Below are positions 14,301-22,242 of a stretch of DNA of 64,000 nucleotides, one piece after another (positions within the stretch are counted from its first letter, which is position 1; each line of letters starts with the position of its first letter). Origin of the DNA: Antedon mediterranea (lineage: Eukaryota; Echinodermata; Crinoidea; Comatulida; Antedonidae). Under the pieces are notes generated by a model. The model was given only the letters and a program-made list of their open reading frames with translations, made no database searches and was not told the DNA's origin. The DNA is taken from contig NC_092680.1 of the NCBI RefSeq assembly GCF_964355755.1, positions 12,501,001 to 12,565,000 of the forward strand, read 5' to 3'. The position numbers were made by a program, and so were the translations under genes.

Positions 14301-17300
14301 ACCATCTTTCATGCAATCACAGAAATTACAGGTTTTTCTGAGTATTTTCAAAGCATTTATATATGTGTCAATTGACTCGCCTTTTTCTTGTTTTCGGGAA
14401 TTGAATTTATATCGTTCAAAAATTTCATTGGTTTCACCAAGGATAAACGTATCCAATTTTTGTATGATTTCCTCACACGTGTCAGATTCTAGTGGGTCAC
14501 ATCCATTATATATTTGGAGTGCATCAACACCCATGGTAGAGATCAGTAATGATTTCTTAAAATGAGGTGATCGTGATGGATGATCTAGGTTGCTAGCAAT
14601 GGTATAATGTGTCCAAAGCTGCTTCCATAATTTCCAATTTTCCTGTTTACCATTTGTGTCTAGTTTTACCGGTTCTGGGGGTTTAACATTGAACATCGGG
14701 ACAGGCATTTGTATCGTCGGCAGTCCGTTGCCGTTAGCTTCATCCTGCAGGCCATGTGCGTCATTTTGCACGCCCTCCTCGCCGTCTGCCATGCTGGCTA
14801 GGCTAGTCGTATCTATCTCGTGAGATTTAACAGTAAATATCTTACTTTACTTATCTGTGTTTCAGTGTGCAATTCAGACTAATCTTTTCTTGCAATGAGC
14901 ACCGCTGCCACCATGTTTCACGTTTCGTGAATGGTAGAATATAACAATAAAGATACGGACTAAATAACTCGTGTTACTCGGTAGCCATATTTATTCAGGT
15001 CAAGAACATAGCGCCCTCAGTCGGGACACGATACTGTGACAAAGTGAGGCAGGATGTTGAAACAATGTCTATTCATGCAGTCTCCGTGGGTCTATTATTG
15101 TATTTTTATTTGTATGCACTGCCTTTGTTAAACCGTAACAATAATATAAACATGCACGCTACTACACGCAGGACGTAGAAAAAAAAGAAGCGTGCAACCA
15201 ACCGTGAATCAATCACGTGCTAACCGGAATACGCGATTATCAATTTTGGGAGGATCCAAGTTTTAACTAAATAAACGCTTTGATTACAAAGTGGTTGAGA
15301 CACGTTTTTAATAGTTATTACATTTTTAAACACCCTCATAATTAATGAACTCTACCAATGTTGATCCGCTGCAAAGAACAACAGATCGCACATCGCACGA
15401 GGTTGTTGAGGCGGTGTTTTATTTGGTTTTACTGTACGATCCGATAATACGAACATGTTAAATGATTTAAAAGGCATGGATTCGCCAAGCAAGTAGGCCT
15501 ACGTTTAATAAAAATAAAAAAAAAGATTTTCGTAAGCTCTTTTGTTCAAACTTGTTATTTATTATATAGCAATAATCCACCCGTTCCGGCATGCACGCTA
15601 GGCCTCTAGCCTAGCTAGGCCTACTCCTCGATCGATCGATGTCGCTGGTGGGGAATTTCCCAGCGATAAGAAATCGGCGAAATAGCTCATAAACGGCCTA
15701 CATTTTAATGTTATATCTTTAATGCCAGTGTAATTACGTATGGATAAAACAATATAAAACTCAATGTTTTTCATCTGAAATAATATGTTAACTCGCGTAA
15801 TGTAGCATAAGACGGATTCGGAATAGTTATTTCGATTGTTTTGGGGTTTTAAAATGGTAGCTAGCTAGGGCCTAGCTAGAAGTAGAAGCCCTAGGCTAGG
15901 CCTAGGCCTGTGCCTAAAAAAAATGAGTAAATTCTATTGGGCAATACTATCATGTGTTTATTGTACATTATGTAATTAAGTTAAATTATTTTATATACTG
16001 AATATTAGTTAAAATACAGTATATATTTTTTACATTTTTTGTACTGAGGATGTGTCCATAAAAAAAATATTAGAATGTAAAAATACTGATGTATAAACCT
16101 ATGTAAAAATTAAGCCAACTTATGTGTAAATATTGTATATACTGTATATGTAACATATTTAGTTAATTAAGAGACGTAAACGACACGCGTGTTGATTTTC
16201 GATTCCCCGCGTGTTGATTTTCGATTCCCCGCGCGTTGACTTTCGACGCCCCGATGAATTGAATGTGGTTCACGACAAAATCTCCTGCGAATAGACTTTC
16301 CCAAGTTGGGACCTCTGTTTTTACGCCAACATAACAATGTAAGGCCTATTTGTACGTACAGTCTACAAGGCGGAAATGCAGTCATTTTAAAAAGAAAAAT
16401 AATTGTTAGGCCCTAATTTTTAAAATAATAAATGATAATCTAATAATAGCCACAAAGAAAATATAACACTGGACTACATTCAAAATTAAATAAATTGTGT
16501 GTAAATTCGGATTATTATGTTTTTATATTAGATTTGTCGATATGTTCCAGTATTTTAACATTTAAACCATTAGTCAGTTAAGTTCCACGTGTGCGCTTGC
16601 AATAGTGATTTGATTGACAGCACCGGGGTGATCGATGTAGTGTAAATGGGCGCAACTCGAGTTCATCTCGCAGTTTTTTTGGCTAGTGTAAATGGAAATT
16701 GCCTCCGAGTTCAACTCGTGTTCCTCTCTCAGTCGATAGTGTAAAAAGGGTATTTACACGTGGTGTACCGCAAACTTTTTATCAACAAAAGAAATAAAAA
16801 GAATTAAAGTAACAAAATGCCAAGGACACACGCTGAACTATTGTATCATTTGAAAACAATTATATTTAGCAAGAGATTATGGATTTAAATACGCCATTTT
16901 GACAGCACTGATATGTTTTCTTTCCAACAGAAACGGGTCCACATAGAAAGAACAGATTTTAAATCCGGTTTTACAAAAACCGTTGATTCGGGTTTTAGAA
17001 CAGTTTTTCTTTTAGCAAAGGTGATCTCAAGAAAACTTGAGAAGGGCGCAGGATTGGTCGAATGGACAAGAACAGTTAAGAGCATGTCGATATAACAGCA
17101 TTAAAAATAAGCAATAGCAACGTAGGCCTCCTACAGCATAGAAGCAATGAATAAAACAGCTAGCAGTGCTAAAAAGGGGCATCATAGCTGCGTTAAAGCT
17201 TAAGCCAAACATAAGCTATGCAAAAAAGGGGAAAGATAAGAGCTCATTAGGCCTATATACTTAAATTTGCAACATTAGCTAAATATATAAATGCTATATT

Positions 17301-18299
17301 CTGCTTAGGCCTATTTATGCTTTGTTATTCTTTTTTGTGCTTAGACCAATCCTGCGCCTGAGTTGAAAACTTTTGAGATATGAGTAAAATTGTGAAATTA
17401 GGCCTACGTCACGAGTTTTCTTCTGTTCTTTAATGATTATTTTAATGTCCAATCCAATTAATTACCGAAATTCAGGGAGAGGGCCTACCTTGGATCCGCC
17501 TTGACATCTTTACCTTTACTTCAACGTGGATTAAAGTTTTGAAAATTAATTTCAGATAGTATCCACTATTAGATCAGAATGGTACATTGTACAATTTAAT
17601 TCAAATTAACTTTTTTTTTATCACTTTTGTGGCGTAAACACCATTTTTATTCACATTTATAACATCTTTTGTCATCACTATAAAATCATAATGTTTTCAT
17701 TATTATCACATTTTGGTTAATTTTATTAACTTTATCAGTAACATTTTTAAATCTAGTAAATTCACTATATATTCCATTTTACCTCCTTTATTCATTGATT
17801 ATCTTATCATTTTCTTACTGCACTTACAATAGAAGTTTAAGAAATTAAATTTGATAACTAATTCAACATTTAACTCACAAAATAAGCCTTTTACAATCTG
17901 GCTAAAGGTAGGACGGACGTAATCTATAACTGACAGTGTTGTAACCACGCAATTTCAACTTTCACAGTCTGGAGAAACTTCATGGTAGGATCGGACCATG
18001 GAGGTATAATGTAGCCTATACCAGGGAGTTGTATTTACAACCACTTGGTTATACCTCCATGTTAGGACCATGGTAAAAACAACAGGAAGTTACTTAACTA
18101 ATATTTGCAATATTCTGAAGAAAGTCAAACAATTATAATAAATACATACCGGAAAAGTGCTGTTAAAATATACCAACATTGTTAGACCAATGATCAACAC
18201 AAGCACAAATAATTTAACGTTATATTCAGTCATTTTAAAATCCGTTTGAAGACCGTTGAAGCAGGGAGTTGGTTGAAGGAACAAGTACGTGATGCTCAT
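5335..18299 (-). CDS. NXPE-family-like protein, complete, four coding exons
   Basis: Exons read on the minus strand: 18299-18150, 7759-7008, 6670-6612, 6134-5335 (TAA). Phases 0, 2 and 1 join perfectly. Exon 1 encodes a short tail and a hydrophobic anchor (KLFVLVLIIGLTMLVYF), so the product is a type II membrane or secreted protein. Exon 2 carries the Ig-like N-terminal part (VGDFFGIIIESFDEFGR, FFAPCHGKVQLSI). The 59-bp exon 3 is too small to show as an ORF. Exon 4 carries the C-terminal NXPE region with FLGDSTTRQW, a GDS motif as in PC-esterases, and a late IDIWD...HMP motif that could supply the Asp/His. Length is 564 aa from the ATG at 18233, or 586 aa from the in-frame ATG at 18299; the family is about 550 aa. 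Biological function is poorly defined; the family call is firm, orthology is not. Confidence 0.86.
6312..6470 (-). repeat. Probable non-LTR retroelement/SINE 3' tail in NXPE intron 3
   Basis: Read on the minus strand, a roughly 120-base unique part containing GGAGTGGCACGCC and GCCACTCCTTGGCGC leads into an AT-rich tail of AAAT/AATA repeats (6312-6345). This is the usual arrangement of a 5'-truncated LINE or SINE insertion. The family was not recognised. Confidence 0.4.
7968..8190. repeat. Possible MITE (CCCCTTTTACACT / GTGTAAACGG ends)
   Basis: Begins CCCCTTTTACACT and reaches AGTGTAAACGG near 8180. GC-rich palindromic pieces (CCCCGGTGTGG, CTCCCCGGGG) lie between. Similar motifs (AGTGTAAATGG, TAGTGTAAAAAGGG) occur at 16640-16752. 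Boundaries are uncertain. Confidence 0.35.
8347..9720. mobile_element. Foldback element with tandem-repeat arms, flanked by a 12-bp direct repeat
   Basis: The left arm (about 8347-9240) is a long array of variable 10-20-bp units of the type CCGGACAACTACCCCC. After a roughly 200-bp unique middle (9241-9465) the right arm (9466-9715) holds the same units in inverted orientation (GGGGGTAGTTGTCC). The element is bordered on each side by the same direct 12-mer, TGTGCTGTTCGT (8335-8346 and 9721-9732). Arms made of short tandem repeats recall Drosophila FB elements; the relation is structural, not proven. It lies in NXPE intron 1. Long open frames inside are artefacts of the array. Confidence 0.7.
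10075..10165. repeat. TACCGC-rich short repeat cluster
   Basis: The word CTACCGC or TACCGC recurs several times over about 90 bases. Its function is not recognised. The stretch 9733-10245 around it shows no gene. Confidence 0.35.
10251..10378 (-). repeat. 3' LTR of the Ty3-type element
   Basis: 128 bp, identical by eye to 14914-15041, and preceded in element orientation by a polypurine tract. Confidence 0.95.
10379..10391 (-). promoter_or_regulatory. Polypurine tract
   Basis: AAAAAAGGAAGGA immediately precedes the 3' LTR in element orientation; this is the plus-strand primer site. Confidence 0.8.
10725..12560 (-). CDS. Retrotransposon Pol, part 2: RNase H and integrase
   Basis: Continues the frame of part 1; there are seven open codons between the TGA and its first ATG. 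RNase H is seen from QCDASSTGLGEAL and SDHKPLE. The integrase has an HHCC zinc region (HLGGDSMLRRA...CDACQTY), then a DDE core with VGIDLFT, ISDNGPQF and NANGKAEAAVKAAK. The C-terminal part has HDLPELVEGDTVRLKP. On its own this frame lacks Gag and RT, so function needs readthrough of the TGA or help in trans. A basic tail ends at the TAA at 10725. Confidence 0.9.
   Translation of the reverse strand: MLNLKQLITKAPILVYYDPKKELIVQCDASSTGLGEALLQEGKPIAYASRSLSATEVRYAQIEKECLAIVFAMERFHQYTFGRLTIINSDHKPLEMIVRKPLHKAPKRLQGMLMRLLQYDTKIVYTRGKEMYIADTLSRAYLPNTDKVDKFDQVNAVGGLRIGPERIDELKRETNMDETTKILKSIIMQGWPDEKQFVPTQIMPYYSFRDELAVHDGLVFKGERVVVPISSRKSIKERLHVSHLGGDSMLRRARECIFWPGMSYEIKQMTQMCDACQTYQQAQTKETMIPIEAKYPYHKVGIDLFTLDKVDYMTTVDYYSGFWEVDKLTETTTKSVIKKVKQHFARNGIPEIVISDNGPQFASQEFRNFSANWDFQHQTSSPHHPNANGKAEAAVKAAKTMLMKCKKSKTDPYMALLEVRNTPTQGTGTSPTQRLFNRRTRSMLPMTDTLLTPRGKEYLQLDKLQIKANKEKQVSKYNKHAHDLPELVEGDTVRLKPHRLGQKEWQKGVVVKRLDERSYEIDTPTGTYRRNRVHIRKTPESPPDTTQLYTPMATADDNATIPTEQQEVTTQPIPTTKQTTSHRPMTEPTQPRRSTRIKKQPIYLKDYVTHK
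12582..14792 (-). CDS. Retrotransposon Gag-Pol, part 1: Gag, protease, reverse transcriptase
   Basis: A 736-codon frame starting at ATG 14792. It contains a Gag-like N-terminal region, a cysteine-rich knuckle region with CKYC...CNKC...H..C spacing (coded near 13913-14030), an aspartic protease site FQVDSGATVNV (near 13765), and reverse transcriptase with FSKVDLSHGYWHCEL, PFGL and the catalytic VADDILVYG (near 12910). It copies element RNA into DNA in cytoplasmic particles. The frame ends at a TGA (12582-12584) and the following codons continue in the same frame, so the stop falls between RT and RNase H. It may be a point mutation or a site of readthrough. Confidence 0.9.
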   Translation of the reverse strand: MADGEEGVQNDAHGLQDEANGNGLPTIQMPVPMFNVKPPEPVKLDTNGKQENWKLWKQLWTHYTIASNLDHPSRSPHFKKSLLISTMGVDALQIYNGCDPLESDTCEEIIQKLDTFILGETNEIFERYKFNSRKQEKGESIDTYINALKILRKTCNFCDCMKDGLIRDRLVLGVHDERVRKRLFQERKIDLKKCIDICHSYENTYNQMKVISGKSLEEEEVHKVMNRGGHKQKHETPQSSGKHKTSDRAPSGNMPKCKYCRNSHPRKKEMCPAWGKRCNKCKLMNHFAIVCKRKPKLYGVEAQDSDDSTLSVTEDKIYNVSTGPIYAEMTMNDGSKIRFQVDSGATVNVIPVKYVELGSTKIEQSHTKLTMYNKSKVIPLGKCVLTLKNDATNKSYTVDFQIVKQDLQPLLSRETAEKMKLITVNYSNFKQLHSVTQTTSKILEDYKTVFNGKLGRLPGKVCIKIAEHSKGTQCPARRVPISVKPKLKEELDKLLTEGVITPVSEPTDWCSQISIQTKKNGKLRICVDPRPLNEVLQRERYPLPTMEDILPELANAKVFSKVDLSHGYWHCELDENSSRLTTFICPFGRFRWNRLPFGLKVSSEIFQRKLNESLTGLEGVACVADDILVYGNTTEKHDKSLRNLFEKCQKAGIQLNKEKSVFHTDTIDFMGHTITANGLKPDVKKLEAILKMDNPTDVEGVRRMLGLTNYLAKFLPQLATVVEPLRRLTHQDCQWH
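14900..14913 (-). promoter_or_regulatory. Primer-binding site, tRNA-Leu type
   Basis: TGGTGGCAGCGGTG directly follows the 5' LTR. It is complementary to a tRNA 3' end reading CACCGCTGCCACCA, which matches animal tRNA-Leu(AAG/UAG) as I recall it. Confidence 0.7.
14914..15041 (-). repeat. 5' LTR of the Ty3-type element
   Basis: 128 bp, starting TGTCACAG and ending GTGAAACA in element orientation, with an AATAAA-like stretch inside. No difference seen from the 3' LTR. Confidence 0.95.
16187..16252. repeat. 22-bp minisatellite, three units
   Basis: Three head-to-tail units of GCGTGTTGATTTTCGATTCC-CC, the third diverged (GCGCGTTGACTTTCG). Confidence 0.8.
17990..18071. repeat. Small inverted repeat (ACCATGGAGGTATA) beside NXPE exon 1
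   Basis: GGACCATGGAGGTATAA at the left is mirrored by TTATACCTCCATG and GGACCATGG at the right, about 40 bases apart. It is a likely short MITE or hairpin, 80 bases from the NXPE exon 1 donor. Confidence 0.5.
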
Positions 18300-19403
18300 T
18301 GTCGACAAGCGTCAACAGATTTAAATTCAATGTAAACGCACTCGTTGTCGAGGAGGTGTTTAAAAGATCCTTCACGCCCAAAAGGTTTTGTTCTGTGTGA
18401 CGTTCGATGACATCATAGTCGTTTACTAACTAATTGTTAATCCTTAATACTACCCTAATTGACTAGATTTTTTAAATTAATTTATTTTTTATACTGGGTA
18501 TAACCTCTTCATGAAAAAAATGTTCTCCAGAGTACACAATTAACAATCACAGTAAAATTACAAAACAATTTAAAACAAACCAACGATACAAATACAAAAA
18601 ATAACAGACAGAATAAAAAACCACCCCATGTGATTGGATTGGAACACCAATGTTAATGTTATTATTAATTATTATATTGTAAAATTTATTTTATTTATGT
18701 TTCTTCATATTTGAAACATTTGTAATTAGTCTATAAATGTATATAATTGCTATTCTTTGACAACTAACGGTGACTTTTGGTTTCAAAGAATTATTATTAT
18801 AGCATTCAAATGAAAGTTTGCGGTACTCCACGTATTGTTATGAAAAGAACTATTCTGAAGTATCGCGTTATTCATAGAGCACATACCGCGTTAGCACAGA
18901 CAATGTGTAACATAACAATGGATACCGAATGCATTCTTTTACTAATTACAAAACATTACAAAAGACTTCTGTGTAGTTCATTCAGCTAGAAAGTTACCTT
19001 ATGTCTTATTAGCCAACCATTTCATCCACTGAACAAATAATGTTATGTGTTGGCTGGTGAGAAACTATTTTATGAGTTGTAACCGAACGCCGGCAAATGA
19101 TCGTTGTGACTGTAATTATAATTGTTGCCGCCGCACAAAAACCCAGTTTTAACGAAACGGGCGACACGCGAGCAACGCTCGTTAGGCCTACTGGGCGTTT
19201 TATTAATTTTGTAATATCACGAACCGTGTGTAAAAACAATCAATATTGATTGAACGAGTTGAGTCTCGTGAATAAATAAAGTTTATTATCGCGATCATTC
19301 CATAGCGATATTTTGATCATTCACATGCCCCCCCCCCCCCCCCCATACCACAAACAATTCACATATATCATTCTAAAGTCGTGGCCTCCTATGATATAGG
19401 GCC

Positions 19404-19903
19404 GGGAGGTTTTGCAACCTTACGAATACGATAACGAAAACGGATACGTTACACATTTGTGAAACTTTTGAGCTGATCCCCATTTCATATTCGTAAAGCG
19501 TATTCGTGTTGACGAATATCACCAGTCATATTCGTAACTACAAAACGAGTATAGTTTTTGATCTATTATTTGCACATTTTGCAATTGAATCAGGAATGAT
19601 TCATGATTATAATATAATTATACTTTTATTTAAAGTAATTTACTAAAGTAATTTACTAAAATGCCATGTCAATTTTGATAAATAGCAGTTTTAGTCCTCA
19701 CTCCCTTTGATGTTACGCTAGGAGGCCTAGGCAGCCACCAAGCAACACCTGCGCTTCGCTCAAATTTACCGCAGTCATATTTTGGACGGCGCCCTCAATA
19801 TTTCGTTGCCATGCGAAACAGATTTTTACTGGCTTACGAAAAACGAATACGTGTGTGTGATCCGTTTTCGTTATCGTATTCGTAAGATTGCGAAACCTCC
19901 CTA
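19404..19903. mobile_element. Longer member of the AGGGAGG MITE family
   Basis: About 500 bp with terminal inverted repeats of roughly 45 bp. The left arm starts GGGAGGTTTTGCAACC and continues with ACGAATACGATAACG; the right arm contains CGTTATCGTATTCGT and ends GCGAAACCTCCCTAA. The first part of the interior matches 1811-1960. No coding capacity is seen. It lies upstream of the NXPE-like gene. Confidence 0.6.
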
Positions 19904-19977
19904 ATGCAGAATGTTCTTGCTACCAACGACTATCGTGTCAATGTTTAAATATTGGATTTTTACGTGCAAATCGGAGC

Positions 19978-20430
19978 GTAAAAAACCCTCTTTGCCTGTT
20001 TTCCTGTCGACGTTGAAATACGTTGAGTTGCGTTGAGTTTAAAATCGTTAAAGTTGAAAATAAAATAGCGATGACGATGGACCGCTAATATTTACACATT
20101 TTTACGCGATCGTTCATAGTTTCTTGGTTCTCTCGAGCGTTGCTGGGACACGCGGACGTGAAGTGTTGCAAAACTAAAGGCCGGTGCACACCAAACGCGA
20201 AGCCGCGAATTTCGCGTTAAAAAGTGACGCACGCGGCAGGCGACGGACGCTTCCAGTATGAACATAAAAGCGAACAGTGTACGATAGCAAAGAATATATA
20301 TAACAAGAATGAGTAATCCGCGATTTTCCCTGTAACAGTAATATTGTCCATGTGGTAGGGCGCCGCCATAAGTGAGGATGTATCTGGGATGTATACAACT
20401 GTTTGTGACGGTTTCACTAATCAAAAGCTG
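19978..20430. repeat. Interspersed repeat cluster (AAGGCCGGTGCACACC family)
   Basis: Contains CCTGTTTTCCTGTCGACGTTGA (also inverted near 39635-39655) in part, AAGGCCGGTGCACACC with AACGCGAAGCCGCG (also at 39195-39225), and a block resembling 34665-34800. Short open frames here belong to the repeat. Confidence 0.5.
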
Positions 20431-20778
20431 GACCACCGGTAGTATTTTCATGATAAAAAATGTTATCAACTACATGCCAACATCATGTTAAATGCTATTT
20501 GGATATTTAATTGTTCGTTTTATGCAATTTATTTTGTAAAAACTGCCGTATAAACAGTTCGCTTTATCAACCGGGCGCTACGATAGCGTGACCGGGCGTG
20601 TTGGTGTTTACGCGTTTTCACGAAGGATAGTTTAATAATATTCCTATATTTAACTTGTTTCTGGTAAAACAAATAAATGTTAATGACATTTAACATTTTA
20701 TCCTATAAATAACATGTACTTTATACTAATTTATATCATAAAAACAATACTTAATTTACCGGGCGTAGAGTAGTACGC

Positions 20779-20784
20779 GGCAAT
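20779..20784. repeat. Left 6-bp target-site duplication of the palindrome
   Basis: GGCAAT abuts the first palindromic base, and the same direct 6-mer abuts the last one at 34404-34409. Confidence 0.7.
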
Positions 20785-20803
20785 AGTAGTAATAGTGATA
20801 CTT

Positions 20804-21356
20804 CAGACCCGACCTTGGTGTATTTCCTGATTACGTAATATCCGCCAGGTGTTTCTAATGAAGGTCGTTCATTTCCTGGTACTTCAGCCCAAGGTTGGCT
20901 TTGGTGTATTTCCTGGTAGTTACGTAATAGTTATATAATTTCCGCCAGGTGTTTCTAATGAAGGTCGTTCATTTCCTGGTACTTCAGCCCAAGGTTGGCC
21001 TTGGTGTATTTCCTGGTAGTTACGTAATAGTTATATAATTTCCACCAGATGTTTCTAATGAAGGTCGTTCATTTCCTGGTACTTCAGCCCAAGGTTGGCC
21101 TTGGTGTATTTCCTGGTAGTTACGTAATAGTTATATAATTTCCGCCAGGTGTTTCTAATGAAGGTCGTTCATTTCCTGGTACTTCAGCCCAAGGTTGGCC
21201 TTGGTGTATTTCCTGGTAGTTACGTAATAGTTATATAATTTCCACCAGATGTTTCTAATGAAGGTCGTTCATTTCCTGGTACTTCAGCCCAAAGTTGGCC
21301 TTGGTGTATTTCCTGGTAGTTTCGCAATAGATATGTAATTTCCGCCAGGTGTTTCT
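20804..21356. repeat. 100-bp tandem array at the outer left arm
   Basis: ACTTCAGCCCAAGGTTGG recurs at 20881, 20981, 21081, 21181 and 21281, an exact 100-bp period, after one shorter unit at 20801-20880. Units include TTTCCTGGTAGTTACGTAAT and GAAGGTCGTTCATTTCC. It lies just inside the terminus and upstream of the first gene. Confidence 0.9.
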
Positions 21357-21376
21357 TTGTCTCTTATTTATTAATT

Positions 21377-21413
21377 TTTGGCGCGATGTTCTGGTACGTG
21401 GTGAGTGACGTCA
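21377..21413 (+). promoter_or_regulatory. Promoter region with E2F-like and CRE sites, left arm
   Basis: TTTGGCGC at 21377-21384 fits the E2F consensus and TGACGTCA at 21406-21413 is a perfect cAMP-response element. Both lie 110-150 bp upstream of the ATG at 21526. Binding is inferred from consensus only. The mirrored copy is at 33775-33811. Confidence 0.5.
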
Positions 21414-21525
21414 TTACTTTATTTACGATTTAAGACGGTGAAACAAAGTGAAGCGGCTATTGCTGTACTATTTTCCAGTTGTTTTGCCTATCTTTGCGTA
21501 GAGTATCTCTTTACAGTATTTCATT

Positions 21526-22080
21526 ATGTCTGGAAGTATATATTTTTCGCAAGGGAGTTGTGTAGATACTGTTATAATAATTAGCGATGATGAGGATACT
21601 GTTGTTGTTCCAGGCAGTGATATAGATGATCGTTACACGGCGGCCGAAGAGGTTATCCCCGCCGGTATAGATGAAGGAGTCGAGAGGAGTAACAGGCCTA
21701 CAAGTTGTATATTTACGTACGTGGACGAGGTGGAGAGAGAATTTTTGTTGAAAATGGAGCGTTTGGTTAAACAATTGTTTGCTGCTCAAGTGTTAGCCAA
21801 GTGTTGGGTTTTAAGTAAAGCGGCTTGTTATGGTTGTGAATTTGACAGGAGCAGTCAAAAAGATCATGATTTCTGTTGTATGAAGTCTCTAGAAGAACAG
21901 ATTGACTATTTTTATCGGGAGGTTCTGGATAAGAAGTATGTTTCAGTCGATACCGTTTACAACGAACTAAATATGCAAGGAGAATATTCATTGCCTCGGT
22001 ATAGACATTTCGTTTATTTTCTTGTCAATACCCTGATTAATTCAGAGGCTATTTTTAAGCTGTTGTGCGAGGATATTTAA
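21526..22080 (+). CDS. Unknown 184-aa protein with SUMO-interaction-like motif and Cys/His cluster, left arm
   Basis: A single uninterrupted frame from ATG 21526 to TAA. I do not recognise the family. Residues 16-24 (VIIISDDED), followed by TVVV, form a hydrophobic core plus acidic patch typical of SUMO-interacting motifs. Residues about 66-100 form a likely amphipathic helix. Cys101, Cys104, His114, Cys117 and Cys118 (ACYGCEFDRSSQKDHDFCC) could bind zinc. The rest is mixed helical. It lies 162 bp upstream of the PC4-ALKBH2 gene in the same direction and behind an E2F/CRE-like promoter. The second copy at 33108-33662 is identical. A nuclear regulatory role is a guess from the SIM and its neighbour. 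Confidence 0.7.
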   Translation: MSGSIYFSQGSCVDTVIIISDDEDTVVVPGSDIDDRYTAAEEVIPAGIDEGVERSNRPTSCIFTYVDEVEREFLLKMERLVKQLFAAQVLAKCWVLSKAACYGCEFDRSSQKDHDFCCMKSLEEQIDYFYREVLDKKYVSVDTVYNELNMQGEYSLPRYRHFVYFLVNTLINSEAIFKLLCEDI

Positions 22081-22242
22081 ATTGTGTTTGATCGCACGTG
22101 TCACGGAAACGATTGACCGGAAATAACAATCATTATCTTTTTAATTACTGTACTGGGCTACTTCCCTACTGAGCTGCATATACATCCTGATTCAAGCGTA
22201 ATCGTTCGTTTCACTCTCTGTAACTCTCTACAGTCTATAAAC

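Larger units (their letters stand above)
10251..15041 (-). mobile_element. Ty3-type (gypsy) LTR retrotransposon, near-intact, recent insertion
   Basis: A 4,791-bp element on the minus strand in NXPE intron 1. Both LTRs are 128 bp and look identical base for base (plus strand TGTTTCACG...CTGTGACA). A 5-bp target duplication AAGTG lies at 10246-10250 and 15042-15046. The order primer-binding site, gag, protease, RT, RNase H, integrase, polypurine tract is the Ty3 order. The very short LTRs recall the Mag/SURL lineage, but I cannot test the phylogeny. Identical LTRs imply recent insertion or gene conversion. A single in-frame TGA splits the coding region. Confidence 0.95.
15047..18149. other. 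NXPE intron 1, distal part: non-coding with small repeats
   Basis: AT-rich with no convincing exon. It holds clusters of TAGGCCTA, a 22-bp minisatellite (16187-16252), GTGTAAA-type repeats (16600-16755) and a hairpin near 17990-18071. Confidence 0.6.

Noticed and set aside
20092-20469. 125-aa and overlapping proteins
   Set aside because: They fall within an interspersed repeat that also occurs at 34.66 and 39.2 kb in other frames.
20804-21356. CRISPR-like array
   Set aside because: The 100-bp units are contiguous without unique spacers, and the DNA is animal.
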